Assembly (NCBI GenBank): GCA_052388455.1
Contig: JBQTIA010000052.1
Location: forward strand, 1 to 42,744
Source of the DNA: CAZSNH01 sp052388455
GTDB lineage: Bacteria; Pseudomonadota; Alphaproteobacteria; Rhizobiales; Hyphomicrobiaceae
Reading direction: 5' to 3'
DNA: 42,744 nt
The notes beneath the pieces were generated by a model. The model made no database searches and had not been told where the DNA came from. It was given only the letters and a program-made list of their open reading frames with translations. The translations under genes and the position numbers were made by a program. This document shows positions 7,220-14,446 of this stretch, piece after piece (position 1 is the first letter of the stretch; the number at the start of each line of letters is the position of its first letter).

Positions 7220-8050
7220 ATGCACATCTGCTTTCTGGTCGATCGGCCGCTCGGCGATCCGAAGTCGCCGGAAATGAATGCGGCCGCGCGCGACCTCCAG
7301 CGGCGCGGCTATAAGGTCTCCTCTGTCCTCTTCAGCGAGTTGTACCTCGATCTCGGCCGCATCGCGGTCACCGCCGATCTCTATATTTCGAAGGCCAGCA
7401 CCGAACTGCAGATCTCGCTCGCCGGCATCCTGCACGACCGCGGCGCCCGCCTGCTGAACACGTGGGCGTCGTCCAGCTACGTCCGCGACAAGGCGCGCGT
7501 CACGGCGGCGCTAATGGCGGCCGGCGTGCCGGTGCCGCCAAGCTGCCTCGCCAGCGACAGCCGCCGCGCCGCCCTCGAACTCGGTCGCGAGCGCGTCATC
7601 GTCAAGCCGGTGCGCGGCACGTCGGGACGCGGCATCGAGATCGTATCCACGCCGGCCGATCACGACCGCCTGCCGCGCGGACCGCATTTCGTGCAGGTCT
7701 ACGATCGGCTGAGCAACGACGACCTCAAGGTCTACGTCGTCGGACGCGAGGTTTCGATCGTGCGGCGCTCGTTTCCGGCGACGACGGTCGAGGAGAAGCT
7801 CGGCCGCCCGCACGCCGACCCCCTGATCGAAGCCATCGGCCGCAAGGTCGGCGATCTCTTCGGGCTCGAACTCTATGGCCTCGATGTCGTCGAGACGTCG
7901 GCGGGCCCGGTCGTCGTCGATGTCAACGCCTGTCCGGGGTTCGTCGGTGCGCCAGATGCCGGCCGCAGGGTGGCGGCCTACATCGACCTCGCCATGAGCG
8001 GTCGATCGACACCCGTGCAGCACGGCCAGCTGGTGGCCGCCGCGGAGTGA
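7220..8050 (+). CDS. RimK-like ATP-grasp ligase
   Basis: This 276-residue protein has the ATP-grasp fold of the RimK/LysX class, enzymes that join a carboxylate to an amine through an acyl phosphate. The N-terminal domain starts HICFLVDRPLG. The ATP-binding parts are RDKARVTAALM (K91), VIVKPVRGTSGRGIEIV (K129), the FVQVYDRLS linker strand near residues 158-165 and LKVYVVG. The metal-binding end is GLDVVET (D222) followed by VVVDVNACPGF (D234, N236). ATG 7220 has GGGGG just upstream; a TTG start at 7133 would add 29 residues without homology. The MFS gene follows after 31 bases and an Ntn-hydrolase gene after that, which suggests a three-gene pathway. Substrates are unknown, and ribosomal protein S6 or an amino-carrier protein cannot be chosen from sequence alone. 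Confidence 0.85.
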   Translation: MHICFLVDRPLGDPKSPEMNAAARDLQRRGYKVSSVLFSELYLDLGRIAVTADLYISKASTELQISLAGILHDRGARLLNTWASSSYVRDKARVTAALMAAGVPVPPSCLASDSRRAALELGRERVIVKPVRGTSGRGIEIVSTPADHDRLPRGPHFVQVYDRLSNDDLKVYVVGREVSIVRRSFPATTVEEKLGRPHADPLIEAIGRKVGDLFGLELYGLDVVETSAGPVVVDVNACPGFVGAPDAGRRVAAYIDLAMSGRSTPVQHGQLVAAAE

Positions 8051-8081
8051 TGCCCGCTCGATTTTATCGCGCGGAGCCGAC

Positions 8082-9296
8082 ATGATGCTGCACATGTTTC
8101 AGCAGCCGGGCCTCGCCGTCGTCATCGCCGAAGGCTTCCTCGCCCGGCTCGCCTTCGGCGTGATCAGCTTCAGCCTGCCGTTCTACGCACTCGCTCTCGG
8201 CATGAGCTACGCCGAGGTCGGCGTGCTCGCGGCGCTCCGGGTCGCCGTCGCCCTCGCCATGAAGCCGGTGATGGGGCACGCCGCCGACCGCTTCGGCGTC
8301 AAGACGATCTATCTGGCGTCGATCGCCGGCCGGGTCCTGATCGCGGTGCTCTTCATTTTCGCGACCACCCCGCTCGCCTTGTTCCTGGTGCGTGGCCTGC
8401 ACGGCGTGACGACGGCGGCCCGCGACCCCACCTCGGCGCTGCTGCTGATGGAGCACGCCGACGACAAGCGCATCGCGAGCGCCTTCTCCTGGTACGCCAC
8501 CGCCAAAGTGGCGGGCGCCGCGCTCGGGTTTCCACTCGCGGGCCTGCTGCTCGCAGCCACCGGCGACGACTATCCACTCGTATTCCTTCTCGCCGCCGCC
8601 GTCTCGGCCGTGGCCCTCGTGCTCGTCTGGCGCTTCGCGGCGGAAGAGCGCGCCGAGACACCGTCGGAAGGTCCGACGGACGCGTTGGCGTCGGACGAGG
8701 CGCCGCCGCAGGGCCTCAATGCATCGGACTGGTCCCGCTATGCGCTGCTCGCGCTGGCCGTCGCGCTGCCGGCCAGCATGGTGAGCGGCCTGCTTCCGCT
8801 GATCGTCGCGGAACAGACGGGCCTCGGCAAGGCCGAGATCGGGTTCATGTATGCCATTTCGACGGGCGTGGTGATCCTGCTCGGCCCGCTGCTCGGCTGG
8901 TTCGCCGATCACGTCAGCCGCGCGGCCGTGCTCGCGCTCCGCTCCCTCGCCAACATCCTCTCGTCGATCCTCTATCTGGTGCTGCCCGGCTTCTGGGGCA
9001 TGACCGCCGCCCGAGTCGTCGACGATGCCGGCAAGGCGGCCTTCCAGCCCGCCTGGGGCTCGGTGATGAGCGAGATCGCCCGCGCGGATGACCGCCGCAC
9101 CCGCGGCCGACGGCTGGCCTACATGGACACGGCCGAGAGCATCGGCGAGGCACTCGGTCCGGCGCTCGCCGGTGCGCTCTGGCAGTTCGGCGGACTGCAC
9201 TGGCTGTTCCTCGCCCGCATCGCCATCGCCATCGGCGCCGAGTTGTATGCCGTTCGCGTGCTCCGCGCCTTGCCGGCGGCCGTGAAGGCGCCCTGA
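8082..9296 (+). CDS. Major facilitator superfamily transporter
   Basis: A 404-residue membrane protein with about 12 hydrophobic segments in two halves separated by a polar loop near residues 190-218. Loop 2-3 carries the MFS signature in the form GHAADRFGVKTIYL, and the second half has a related GWFADHVSRAAVL. Other features are HGVTTAARDPTSALLL in the first half and VVDDAGKAAFQPAWGS in the second. It is placed between an ATP-grasp ligase and a cysteine amidase, 31 bases after the former, so it may export or import their product. The ATG at 8082 has GGAG five bases upstream. The substrate is unknown. Confidence 0.87.
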   Translation: MMLHMFQQPGLAVVIAEGFLARLAFGVISFSLPFYALALGMSYAEVGVLAALRVAVALAMKPVMGHAADRFGVKTIYLASIAGRVLIAVLFIFATTPLALFLVRGLHGVTTAARDPTSALLLMEHADDKRIASAFSWYATAKVAGAALGFPLAGLLLAATGDDYPLVFLLAAAVSAVALVLVWRFAAEERAETPSEGPTDALASDEAPPQGLNASDWSRYALLALAVALPASMVSGLLPLIVAEQTGLGKAEIGFMYAISTGVVILLGPLLGWFADHVSRAAVLALRSLANILSSILYLVLPGFWGMTAARVVDDAGKAAFQPAWGSVMSEIARADDRRTRGRRLAYMDTAESIGEALGPALAGALWQFGGLHWLFLARIAIAIGAELYAVRVLRALPAAVKAP

Positions 9297-9395
9297 AACA
9301 TCGGCCGCATCTGATTTGCCACGGCGGCTTAACTTGAAACCGACACACGCGGCCTACACTTGAAGGCCGAGAGCGCTCATCAGGGTCCCCCATCG

Positions 9396-10397
9396 ATGCA
9401 GCTTCAGGTCAATCCCGCCGAGCTCAGCCCGATCCCGGTCATCGACTGCGGGACCGATTTTCCGTTCGAGACACTGCTGGCCAACGAGGCCGAAGCGAAC
9501 GCGCTGCTCGATGTGGCGACGCGCGGCATCCCGGCCTTCGCGCTCCGCCAGCTCGACCGCGCTTCGCGCCGATGGCTGTGGAAGTGGAGCAATGCCCACC
9601 TCGATGAGATCGACCGCATCGCCAAACGTCTCGACCGGCCGGGCGCCTACTTCTTCTCGGTCAATTACGAGTGGGGCTGCACGTGCCGGGTCGCGCCGTC
9701 ACCCGACGGCACCAGTGCGCGCCTGATCCGCGTCCTCGACTGGCGCACGCCCGGACTGGGCCGCAACGTCGTCGCCGCGCGAGTGACGGCGCCGGCGGGC
9801 CGCTACGTGGCGATGACCTGGCCGGGGTACACCGGCGTGCTGACCGCTGTGGCGCCGGGACGCTTCTCCGCCGCCCTCAATCAGGCCCCGATGCGCAAGG
9901 CGGTCGGAACCTACTATCTGGACTGGGCCGCCAATCGGCGGCGCGTCTGGCACATGCCGCACCCGACCCCCTCGCACCTGTTGCGCGACGTGATGGACGC
10001 GGCAGCGACCTATGCCGATGCGAGGCGCCGCCTGATCTCCGATCCGATTTCGACGCCGGCGATCTTCTCGCTCGCCGGATTGAAGCCGCAGGAGCTGTGC
10101 GTCATCGAGCGCACCGAGACCGAGGCCCGCGTGCACGACGGCGCCAACGTCGCCGCCAACCACTGGCAGGCTCCCGGCTGGAGCGGGCACGCACGCGGTG
10201 TCGACAGCGCGCTCCGCGCCTGCCGAATGCATGCCATTCCGGCGGACCTAGATCCGGCGTTCCCGTGGCTGGAGCCGCCGATTCTCAATCCGCATACGCG
10301 CATCGTGATGGTCGCCGATGCCCAGTCCGGCGAGCTCGTCGCGCAGGGCTTCGAGGACATGTCACCCGCGACGGCGCCTCTCCGGCTCGTCGCGTAG
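9396..10397 (+). CDS. Cysteine Ntn-hydrolase resembling NAAA/acid ceramidase/C45
   Basis: A 333-residue protein that would usually be called hypothetical. The centre matches the choloylglycine-hydrolase/NAAA/C45 layout. GCTCRVAPSPDG has Cys95 as predicted N-terminal nucleophile, RVLDW gives R112 and D115, WPGYTGVLTAVAPGRFSAALNQ corresponds to the GY-G-LTG and N-containing strands, and ERTETEARVHDG-ANVAANHW supplies the VxxRT and T/ANH(F/W) step with N255. Members of this clan cleave amide bonds of N-acyl amines, bile-acid conjugates or beta-lactam precursors after removing the residues before the Cys. The roughly 94 residues before C95 fit the alpha part of NAAA-like enzymes. No clear signal peptide is seen. 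It is 99 bases behind the MFS gene. The family call is by motif, not by search. Confidence 0.68.
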   Translation: MQLQVNPAELSPIPVIDCGTDFPFETLLANEAEANALLDVATRGIPAFALRQLDRASRRWLWKWSNAHLDEIDRIAKRLDRPGAYFFSVNYEWGCTCRVAPSPDGTSARLIRVLDWRTPGLGRNVVAARVTAPAGRYVAMTWPGYTGVLTAVAPGRFSAALNQAPMRKAVGTYYLDWAANRRRVWHMPHPTPSHLLRDVMDAAATYADARRRLISDPISTPAIFSLAGLKPQELCVIERTETEARVHDGANVAANHWQAPGWSGHARGVDSALRACRMHAIPADLDPAFPWLEPPILNPHTRIVMVADAQSGELVAQGFEDMSPATAPLRLVA

Positions 10398-10489
10398 CGA
10401 CCTCACGTACCATTCGCATCCACGTGCCATCCGCATCGGTGCACGCATCTCCCGCGATCACGCACTTCAGGGTGCCGACCCATCAAGAA

Positions 10490-10519
10490 GGCAGCCCGGC
10501 GTGGGAGTGCCGGGCTGCC
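10490..10519 (-). terminator. Hairpin terminator after the fasciclin gene
   Basis: GGCAGCCCGGC (10490-10500) and GCCGGGCTGCC (10509-10519) are perfect 11-base arms with an 8-base loop. On the minus strand the stem is followed by TTCTTGATG, a weak T-rich run. It stands between the converging Ntn-hydrolase and fasciclin genes and may serve both. Confidence 0.7.
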
Positions 10520-10550
10520 CGAGTGAACCGAAGATGGGGGAGGGAGGACG

Positions 10551-11033
10551 TTACATCTTCGGCATCACGACGGAGTCGATGATGTGAATGACGCCGTTCG
10601 TGGCCGCGACATCGGCGGTCGTCACCATCGCATCGTTGATCTTCACGCCGTTGGTCGCATCGACGGCGAGATCGCTGCCCTGAACGGTTTTGACGCTGGT
10701 TTTCTTGCCCTTGATATCGGCGGCCATCACCTTGCCCGTCACGACGTGATAGGTGAGGATCGCCTTGAGCTTGTCCTTGTTCTCCGGCTTCAGAAGATCC
10801 TCGACCGTGCCCTTCGGCAGCTTGGCGAAGGCGTCGTCGCTCGGCGCGAACACGGTGTAGGGGCCGGCGCCCTTCAGCGTCTCGACGAGACCGGCAGCCT
10901 TTGCGGCGGTGATCAGAGTGTTGAACTTGCCGGCGCCGGCGGCGACGTCGACAATGTCCTTGGTCTCGGCCCGCGCGGCCGAGAGCGGCAGCGCCATCAT
11001 GACGGCGCAGACCAGTGCAGTGATGAACTTCAT
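10551..11033 (-). CDS. Secreted fasciclin-domain protein
   Basis: A 160-residue exported protein. Residues 1-22 form a signal peptide with the hydrophobic run ITALVCAVMMALPLSAARA and a cleavage site near ARA-E. The remainder is a single fasciclin (FAS1/beta-Ig-h3) domain: FNTLITAAKAAGL, the diagnostic GPYTVFAPSDDAFAKLP, ILTYHVVTGKVMAADI, and the closing NGVIHIIDSVVMP. Such domains mediate adhesion or bind ligands at cell surfaces, but the partner is unknown here. AGGAGA lies just before the ATG. It stands alone, with a hairpin terminator downstream. Confidence 0.93.
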   Translation of the reverse strand: MKFITALVCAVMMALPLSAARAETKDIVDVAAGAGKFNTLITAAKAAGLVETLKGAGPYTVFAPSDDAFAKLPKGTVEDLLKPENKDKLKAILTYHVVTGKVMAADIKGKKTSVKTVQGSDLAVDATNGVKINDAMVTTADVAATNGVIHIIDSVVMPKM

Positions 11034-11269
11034 GAGCTTCTCCTGGAGTGTTGGCGTTCAAAGTACCGCGCGCCTGCACTGATGGTTCGATCGCTGCGCG
11101 CCGCGCATCGGGAGCGCGTTCTCCGCTGGCCCGACATGATATTCAAACGCTCGGAGGCGCCGCTTCGGTTCGCCGACCGGCGCGGCAATCTTTTTTGAGC
11201 ATTTGTGATCCACCGCCGCTCTGTCCCGATGATGGCAGCCGTGTAACGACGGCATGCGCGGCCGGTGTC

Positions 11270-11298
11270 TTGACATCGCCGCCCGCATTTCTCATATT
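11270..11298 (+). promoter_or_regulatory. Promoter of the GbsR/MarR-type regulator
   Basis: TTGACA (11270-11275) is followed after 17 bases by CATATT (11293-11298, four of six consensus bases). The expected start of RNA is about 11305, which is the A of the ATG. With no Shine-Dalgarno sequence ahead of that ATG, a leaderless message is likely. Confidence 0.55.
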
Positions 11299-11314
11299 TC
11301 TGTCATGACAGAAA
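11297..11314. promoter_or_regulatory. Perfect 18-bp palindromic operator at the start codon
   Basis: TTTCTGTCATGACAGAAA is a perfect palindrome that overlaps the -10 element and the ATG (11305-11307) of the winged-helix regulator gene. A dimeric MarR/GbsR-type protein bound here would block transcription of its own gene. The palindrome is visible; autoregulation is inferred. Confidence 0.6.
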
Positions 11315-11880
11315 CTACGGAAACATCGGCTCCCCTGCCGGCAGCCCTCGAGCGCTTCGTCGTCCACTGGGGTGAAATGGGCGAGACCTGGGGCGTCAAT
11401 CGCTCGGTCGCGCAGATCCACGCCCTGCTGTTCGTCGCCGACGGGGCGCTGGCCGCCGAGGACATCGCCGCACAGCTCGGGCTCGCACGTTCCAACGTCT
11501 CCAACTCGCTGCGCGAGCTTCTGGCCTGGAACCTGATCCGGCGCGTGCAGGTGCTCGGCGACCGGCGCGATTTCTACGCCGCCGAATCCGATATGTTCGA
11601 GATGGTCCGGCGCATCGCGCTCGGCCGCAAGGCCCGCGAGATCGAGCCGGCGATCGGAGTGCTGGAAGCCTGCCTCGATGCCGCGGACAAGGACCGGCGT
11701 GTTTCACCCGCTGCCCGCAAGCGCCTCGCCGACATGCTCGACGTGACGCGCGCGGTCGAACGCAGCTTCACCGAGATCATCACCTTGCCGTCACCTGTGC
11801 TCGGCCGCCTGATCCGCATGGGCGGAGCGGTCGCGCGGCTCATTGGCAAGGGACCAGCCGGGCGCCGCATCAGGCGCTGA
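11305..11880 (+). CDS. GbsR/MarR-family winged-helix regulator
   Basis: A 191-residue DNA-binding protein. Residues 20-95 have the GbsR/MarR layout: WGEMGETWGVNRSVAQIHALLF, then the helix-turn-helix LAAEDIAAQLGLARSNVSNSL and the wing LIRRVQVLGDRRDFYAAE. The C-terminal half is helical and probably dimerises. ATG 11305 is chosen because it lies at the promoter-predicted RNA start; the frame upstream to 11254 would run through the promoter. The DUF4166 gene follows 32 bases later and is the likely co-transcribed target. GbsR relatives control osmoprotectant genes in Bacillus, but nothing here shows a choline or betaine link. Confidence 0.85.
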   Translation: MTETTETSAPLPAALERFVVHWGEMGETWGVNRSVAQIHALLFVADGALAAEDIAAQLGLARSNVSNSLRELLAWNLIRRVQVLGDRRDFYAAESDMFEMVRRIALGRKAREIEPAIGVLEACLDAADKDRRVSPAARKRLADMLDVTRAVERSFTEIITLPSPVLGRLIRMGGAVARLIGKGPAGRRIRR

Positions 11881-11912
11881 CCGGCAGTGAGGACGCAGGG
11901 GAGGGGGACGCC

Positions 11913-12698
11913 ATGACCACTATCGCGTGCGAACGGTTGGCGATGGGTGACGTTGCGCCCGCTCTGATCGAACGGCGAGAGGGCACGCAAGACGCCAGCG
12001 ATCCCCGGTTCCGCCAACTGCTCGGCGAAATCGCATGGCAGCAACTTCCCGAGCCGATCCGCAACCGCTTTGCAAAGGTCATCCCGCCGGGCGGCTGCAT
12101 CGCCTACCGCGGCGAGGTCGTCGCCACCGAAATCCCACCCGCCGGCCGCCTGCTCGTCGGGCTCGCCCGCCTGATCGGCAGCCCGCTGCCGCTCGACGAC
12201 GGCGCCACCGGCCCGAGCGTCGTGACGGTCACCGAGCACCCCGACAGCGGGGGCCAGACCTGGGAGCGGACCTACACCCGCAATCCTCGGCGCAGGTGGG
12301 AGCGGCTGTCCGCGGTCGACCGCCGTGAGCCGCGAGCACCACAGGTCGTCCGCTCCACCAAATGCTTTGCCGGCCCGACCGGGCTCGAGGAACAGGTCGC
12401 CGGCGGCCTCGGCATGGCGCTCCGGGTCAGCGTCGAGGCCGGCCGGCTGGTCTTCCGCTCGCAGCACTATTTTCTTCGCCTCGGCAGGCGCCGGCTGATC
12501 CTGCCGGCCCTCGTCTGCCCCGGACGGATGGAGATCGTGCACGAGCAGCTGCCCGACGGGCGATTTTCGTTCGGTCTGACGCTGACTCACCCGCATTGGG
12601 GCATTCTGCTCCACCAACTCGCCTATTTCAGCGACCCCGTATCCTCACACGGCCTGGCCCAAAGCGCGTCACTGCGATCGACCCCGCGGCCGACCTGA
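11913..12698 (+). CDS. DUF4166 domain protein
   Basis: A 261-residue protein recognisable as DUF4166, a domain often fused to or beside short-chain dehydrogenases. Features are FRQLLGEIAWQQLPEPIRNRF at the start, the GRLLVGLARLIGSPLPL segment, the G-x-x-W-E-R-x-Y step (GGQTWERTYTRNP), STKCFAGPTGLEEQVAGGLG, and the end HPHWGILLHQLAYFS. Function is not known. A strong GGGGAGGGGG ribosome-binding site precedes ATG 11913. It follows the regulator gene by 32 bases, suggesting an operon under the palindrome at 11297. No oxidoreductase partner is present next to it. Confidence 0.72.
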   Translation: MTTIACERLAMGDVAPALIERREGTQDASDPRFRQLLGEIAWQQLPEPIRNRFAKVIPPGGCIAYRGEVVATEIPPAGRLLVGLARLIGSPLPLDDGATGPSVVTVTEHPDSGGQTWERTYTRNPRRRWERLSAVDRREPRAPQVVRSTKCFAGPTGLEEQVAGGLGMALRVSVEAGRLVFRSQHYFLRLGRRRLILPALVCPGRMEIVHEQLPDGRFSFGLTLTHPHWGILLHQLAYFSDPVSSHGLAQSASLRSTPRPT

Positions 12699-12750
12699 CC
12701 CGCCCGCCTCGGACGTTCGAGGCGTCGCCAATCCCGCTTGCGCAAAGCCT

Positions 12751-12779
12751 TGCAGGGTCTCGCGACTGAGGCTACAAGC
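12751..12779 (+). promoter_or_regulatory. Possible tRNA-Ser promoter
   Basis: TTGCAG (12751-12756), a 17-base gap, and TACAAG (12774-12779) lie about 30 bases before the tRNA 5' end. The match to consensus is weak, and this is offered mainly on position. Confidence 0.3.
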
Positions 12780-12809
12780 CTCGCTCCGCCGTCAAGGCGA
12801 CCCTGGCAC

Positions 12810-12899
12810 GGAGAGGTGGCAGAGTGGTCGATCGCGCCGCACTCGAAATGCGGAGTACTCGCAAGGGTACCGGGGGTTCGAATCCCTCCCTCTCCGCCA
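12810..12899 (+). tRNA. tRNA-Ser (anticodon CGA)
   Basis: A complete class II tRNA of 90 bases with encoded CCA (12897-12899). The acceptor stem GGAGAGG pairs with CCTCTCC, and G12896 is the discriminator base, as expected for serine. The anticodon stem CCGCA/TGCGG encloses the loop CTCGAAA with anticodon CGA at 12844-12846. A long variable arm follows (about 12854-12872) and the T arm contains GGTTCGAATCC. It reads UCG codons. Mobile-element debris lies downstream. Confidence 0.97.
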
Positions 12900-13104
12900 T
12901 AGGCCAATCCCAGACCATCTCATGCGATCCCAGGACGTTCTGAAAATCACTGCAATATCAGTTGATTGATCGCCAGTTCGGTCCTATCCTCTCTCATCCG
13001 ATCCCGCTGCATCCCGTTTCAATTGGGGGATGGATTGGGTGACGAGATGGAGGCAGGAGATGGCCTGCACCCGCGTCGAGAAGAGGCTTTCAGCGGTCCG
13101 CGTC

Positions 13105-13368
13105 AAAGCCCTAAAGGCACCCGGCAACCCGACGGACAACACCTTCAATTGAGTCGTTCAACGGGAAGCTCCGGTCGGAATGCCTGAACGCACACTGGTT
13201 CATGTGCGTTGCCGATGCGGCAGAGAAATTCGAGGCTTGACGTAGAGACTACAACGAGGCTCGTCCCACAGCGCGATCGGCAAAATTCCGCCTGCAACGC
13301 TCATCGAACGGTCAGCGGGTATTGGCCACCGCAGACCGGAACAGGCCGGAAAATCTAGTTCTGGCTGA
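13105..13368 (+). pseudogene. Remnant of an IS3-family transposase (OrfB C-terminus)
   Basis: Broken reading frames encode the C-terminal end of an IS3-type DDE transposase. Readable pieces are PGNPTDN, then after a one-base shift ESFNGKLRSECLNAHWF, VADAAEKFEA, a TGA where Trp is normal (EAW-RRDYNEARP), and after another one-base shift HSAIGKIPPATLIERSAG, ending at TGA 13366-13368. At least two frameshifts and one nonsense change make it nonfunctional. The N-terminal catalytic region is missing. It lies about 200 bases past the tRNA-Ser gene, where only fragments of a larger inserted element seem to remain. Confidence 0.8.
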
Positions 13369-13430
13369 GGTCACGCTGGGGAGCGGTTCACTTCACCCCA
13401 GGACTCTGCCTTTGAGTGGGGGAAGAAACA

Positions 13431-13441
13431 GGCGCAGGTCA
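13431..13441 (+). mobile_element. Likely right end of the IS remnant
   Basis: GGCGCAGGTCA, the complement of TGACCTGCGCC, resembles terminal inverted repeats that begin TGACCTGC in IS3-family elements. It stands 63 bases past the transposase-remnant stop. No matching left end was found. The stretch 12900-13104, between the tRNA and the transposase debris, holds no supportable gene; GGGGGATGGATTGGGTGAC at about 13023-13042 resembles sequence just ahead of integrase genes at tRNA sites, but this is weak. Confidence 0.4.
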
Positions 13442-13496
13442 GTTCGAGTGACGCTGTGCACACAGATGCGCAGGCGTTCGGTTCGAGTTCGCAAGA

Positions 13497-14435
13497 CTAT
13501 GGAATCCACCCCTTGTCGAGGTCCATGGCCTGGCGGCTCATGGCCTTGCCGCTGCGATCGGAGTGCACCGCCGTCCAAGCGAGATGCGTGCCGGCGGCTT
13601 CCGATGTGCGTGAGCGCAGCGACGCGAGAACTGTCTCGCCCCTGCCCGCGACGATCGGAGCGGCAACCGGGAAGTAGAGCTGCTCCCAGTGCGTCGGCGG
13701 GGCGCCGGGGGCGGTCGACAGCGTGACGCCCGGAACGAGCGATGCCTCCCACCAGACGGCGAAGCCGTAGACGCTGTGATCGCTGCCGAGCGTCCAGCTC
13801 GCTTCGCCCTTGCGGTTGGACCGGCTGTCGCGTGCGAGATCGATATCGTCCCACACCTTCGCTCTCTGCCCGCCATCGAGCAGCTCATGCGGCTCGATGC
13901 GGCGCACGTAGACGTTGTTGAAGCTCATGGCGCGCGCCGGCGCGAGGTCGAGCCCCTGATGCACATGATCCCAGGCGGTCAGCTCCTCGTGCAAGCGCGG
14001 TGAGATGACCGGTGTGACGTATTGCGTGATCCGCGCGGGGATCATCACACCGCCCGGCTTCAGGTGTCGCGAGCGGGCGTCGGCCAGCGTCTCGATGATA
14101 TTCTCTTCCAGCGCATAGTTGCCGAGCGTTTCCGAGACGACGACATCGACCTGCGGCGGATCCTGCATCTCGCCCGAGTGGCAGGGCATCAGGTGACAGT
14201 TGCGGGCGCGGTTCTTTTTCAGGATTTCGGCGGCAACGCCGGACACCTCGGCCTTCTCGTACAGAAAGACTTCCCTTGCGCCGAGCCTGGAGGCCATGAG
14301 GCCGATGAGCCCGGTGCCGGCGCCGATGTCGGCGAGGGCCGTCCGGCCCGGCACGATCACTTGCCTCAAGGCGGCGAACAGCGCCTCGTTGCGAACCCGG
14401 TCGGCGATCAGCGTGCGATGGTATTCGATGCGCAT
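13497..14435 (-). CDS. PRMT-like protein arginine methyltransferase
   Basis: A 312-residue class I SAM methyltransferase with the hallmarks of protein arginine methyltransferases, enzymes best known from eukaryotes. Motif I is ADIGAGTGLIG (residues 35-45), with E60 in the ribose-binding position. The double-E loop SETLGNYALEENI places E102 and E111 nine apart, the same spacing as PRMT1 Glu144/Glu153. The beta-barrel half carries the THW loop as PPTHWEQLYF (248-250). The N-terminal EYHRTLIADRVRNEA corresponds to the PRMT helix before motif I. ATG 14435 is the family-like start; the same frame runs far upstream through the next gene without homology. The following RNA methyltransferase gene is adjacent on the same strand. 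The substrate is not predictable. Confidence 0.82.
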   Translation of the reverse strand: MRIEYHRTLIADRVRNEALFAALRQVIVPGRTALADIGAGTGLIGLMASRLGAREVFLYEKAEVSGVAAEILKKNRARNCHLMPCHSGEMQDPPQVDVVVSETLGNYALEENIIETLADARSRHLKPGGVMIPARITQYVTPVISPRLHEELTAWDHVHQGLDLAPARAMSFNNVYVRRIEPHELLDGGQRAKVWDDIDLARDSRSNRKGEASWTLGSDHSVYGFAVWWEASLVPGVTLSTAPGAPPTHWEQLYFPVAAPIVAGRGETVLASLRSRTSEAAGTHLAWTAVHSDRSGKAMSRQAMDLDKGWIP

Positions 14436-14446
14436 GTCCGATCGTC

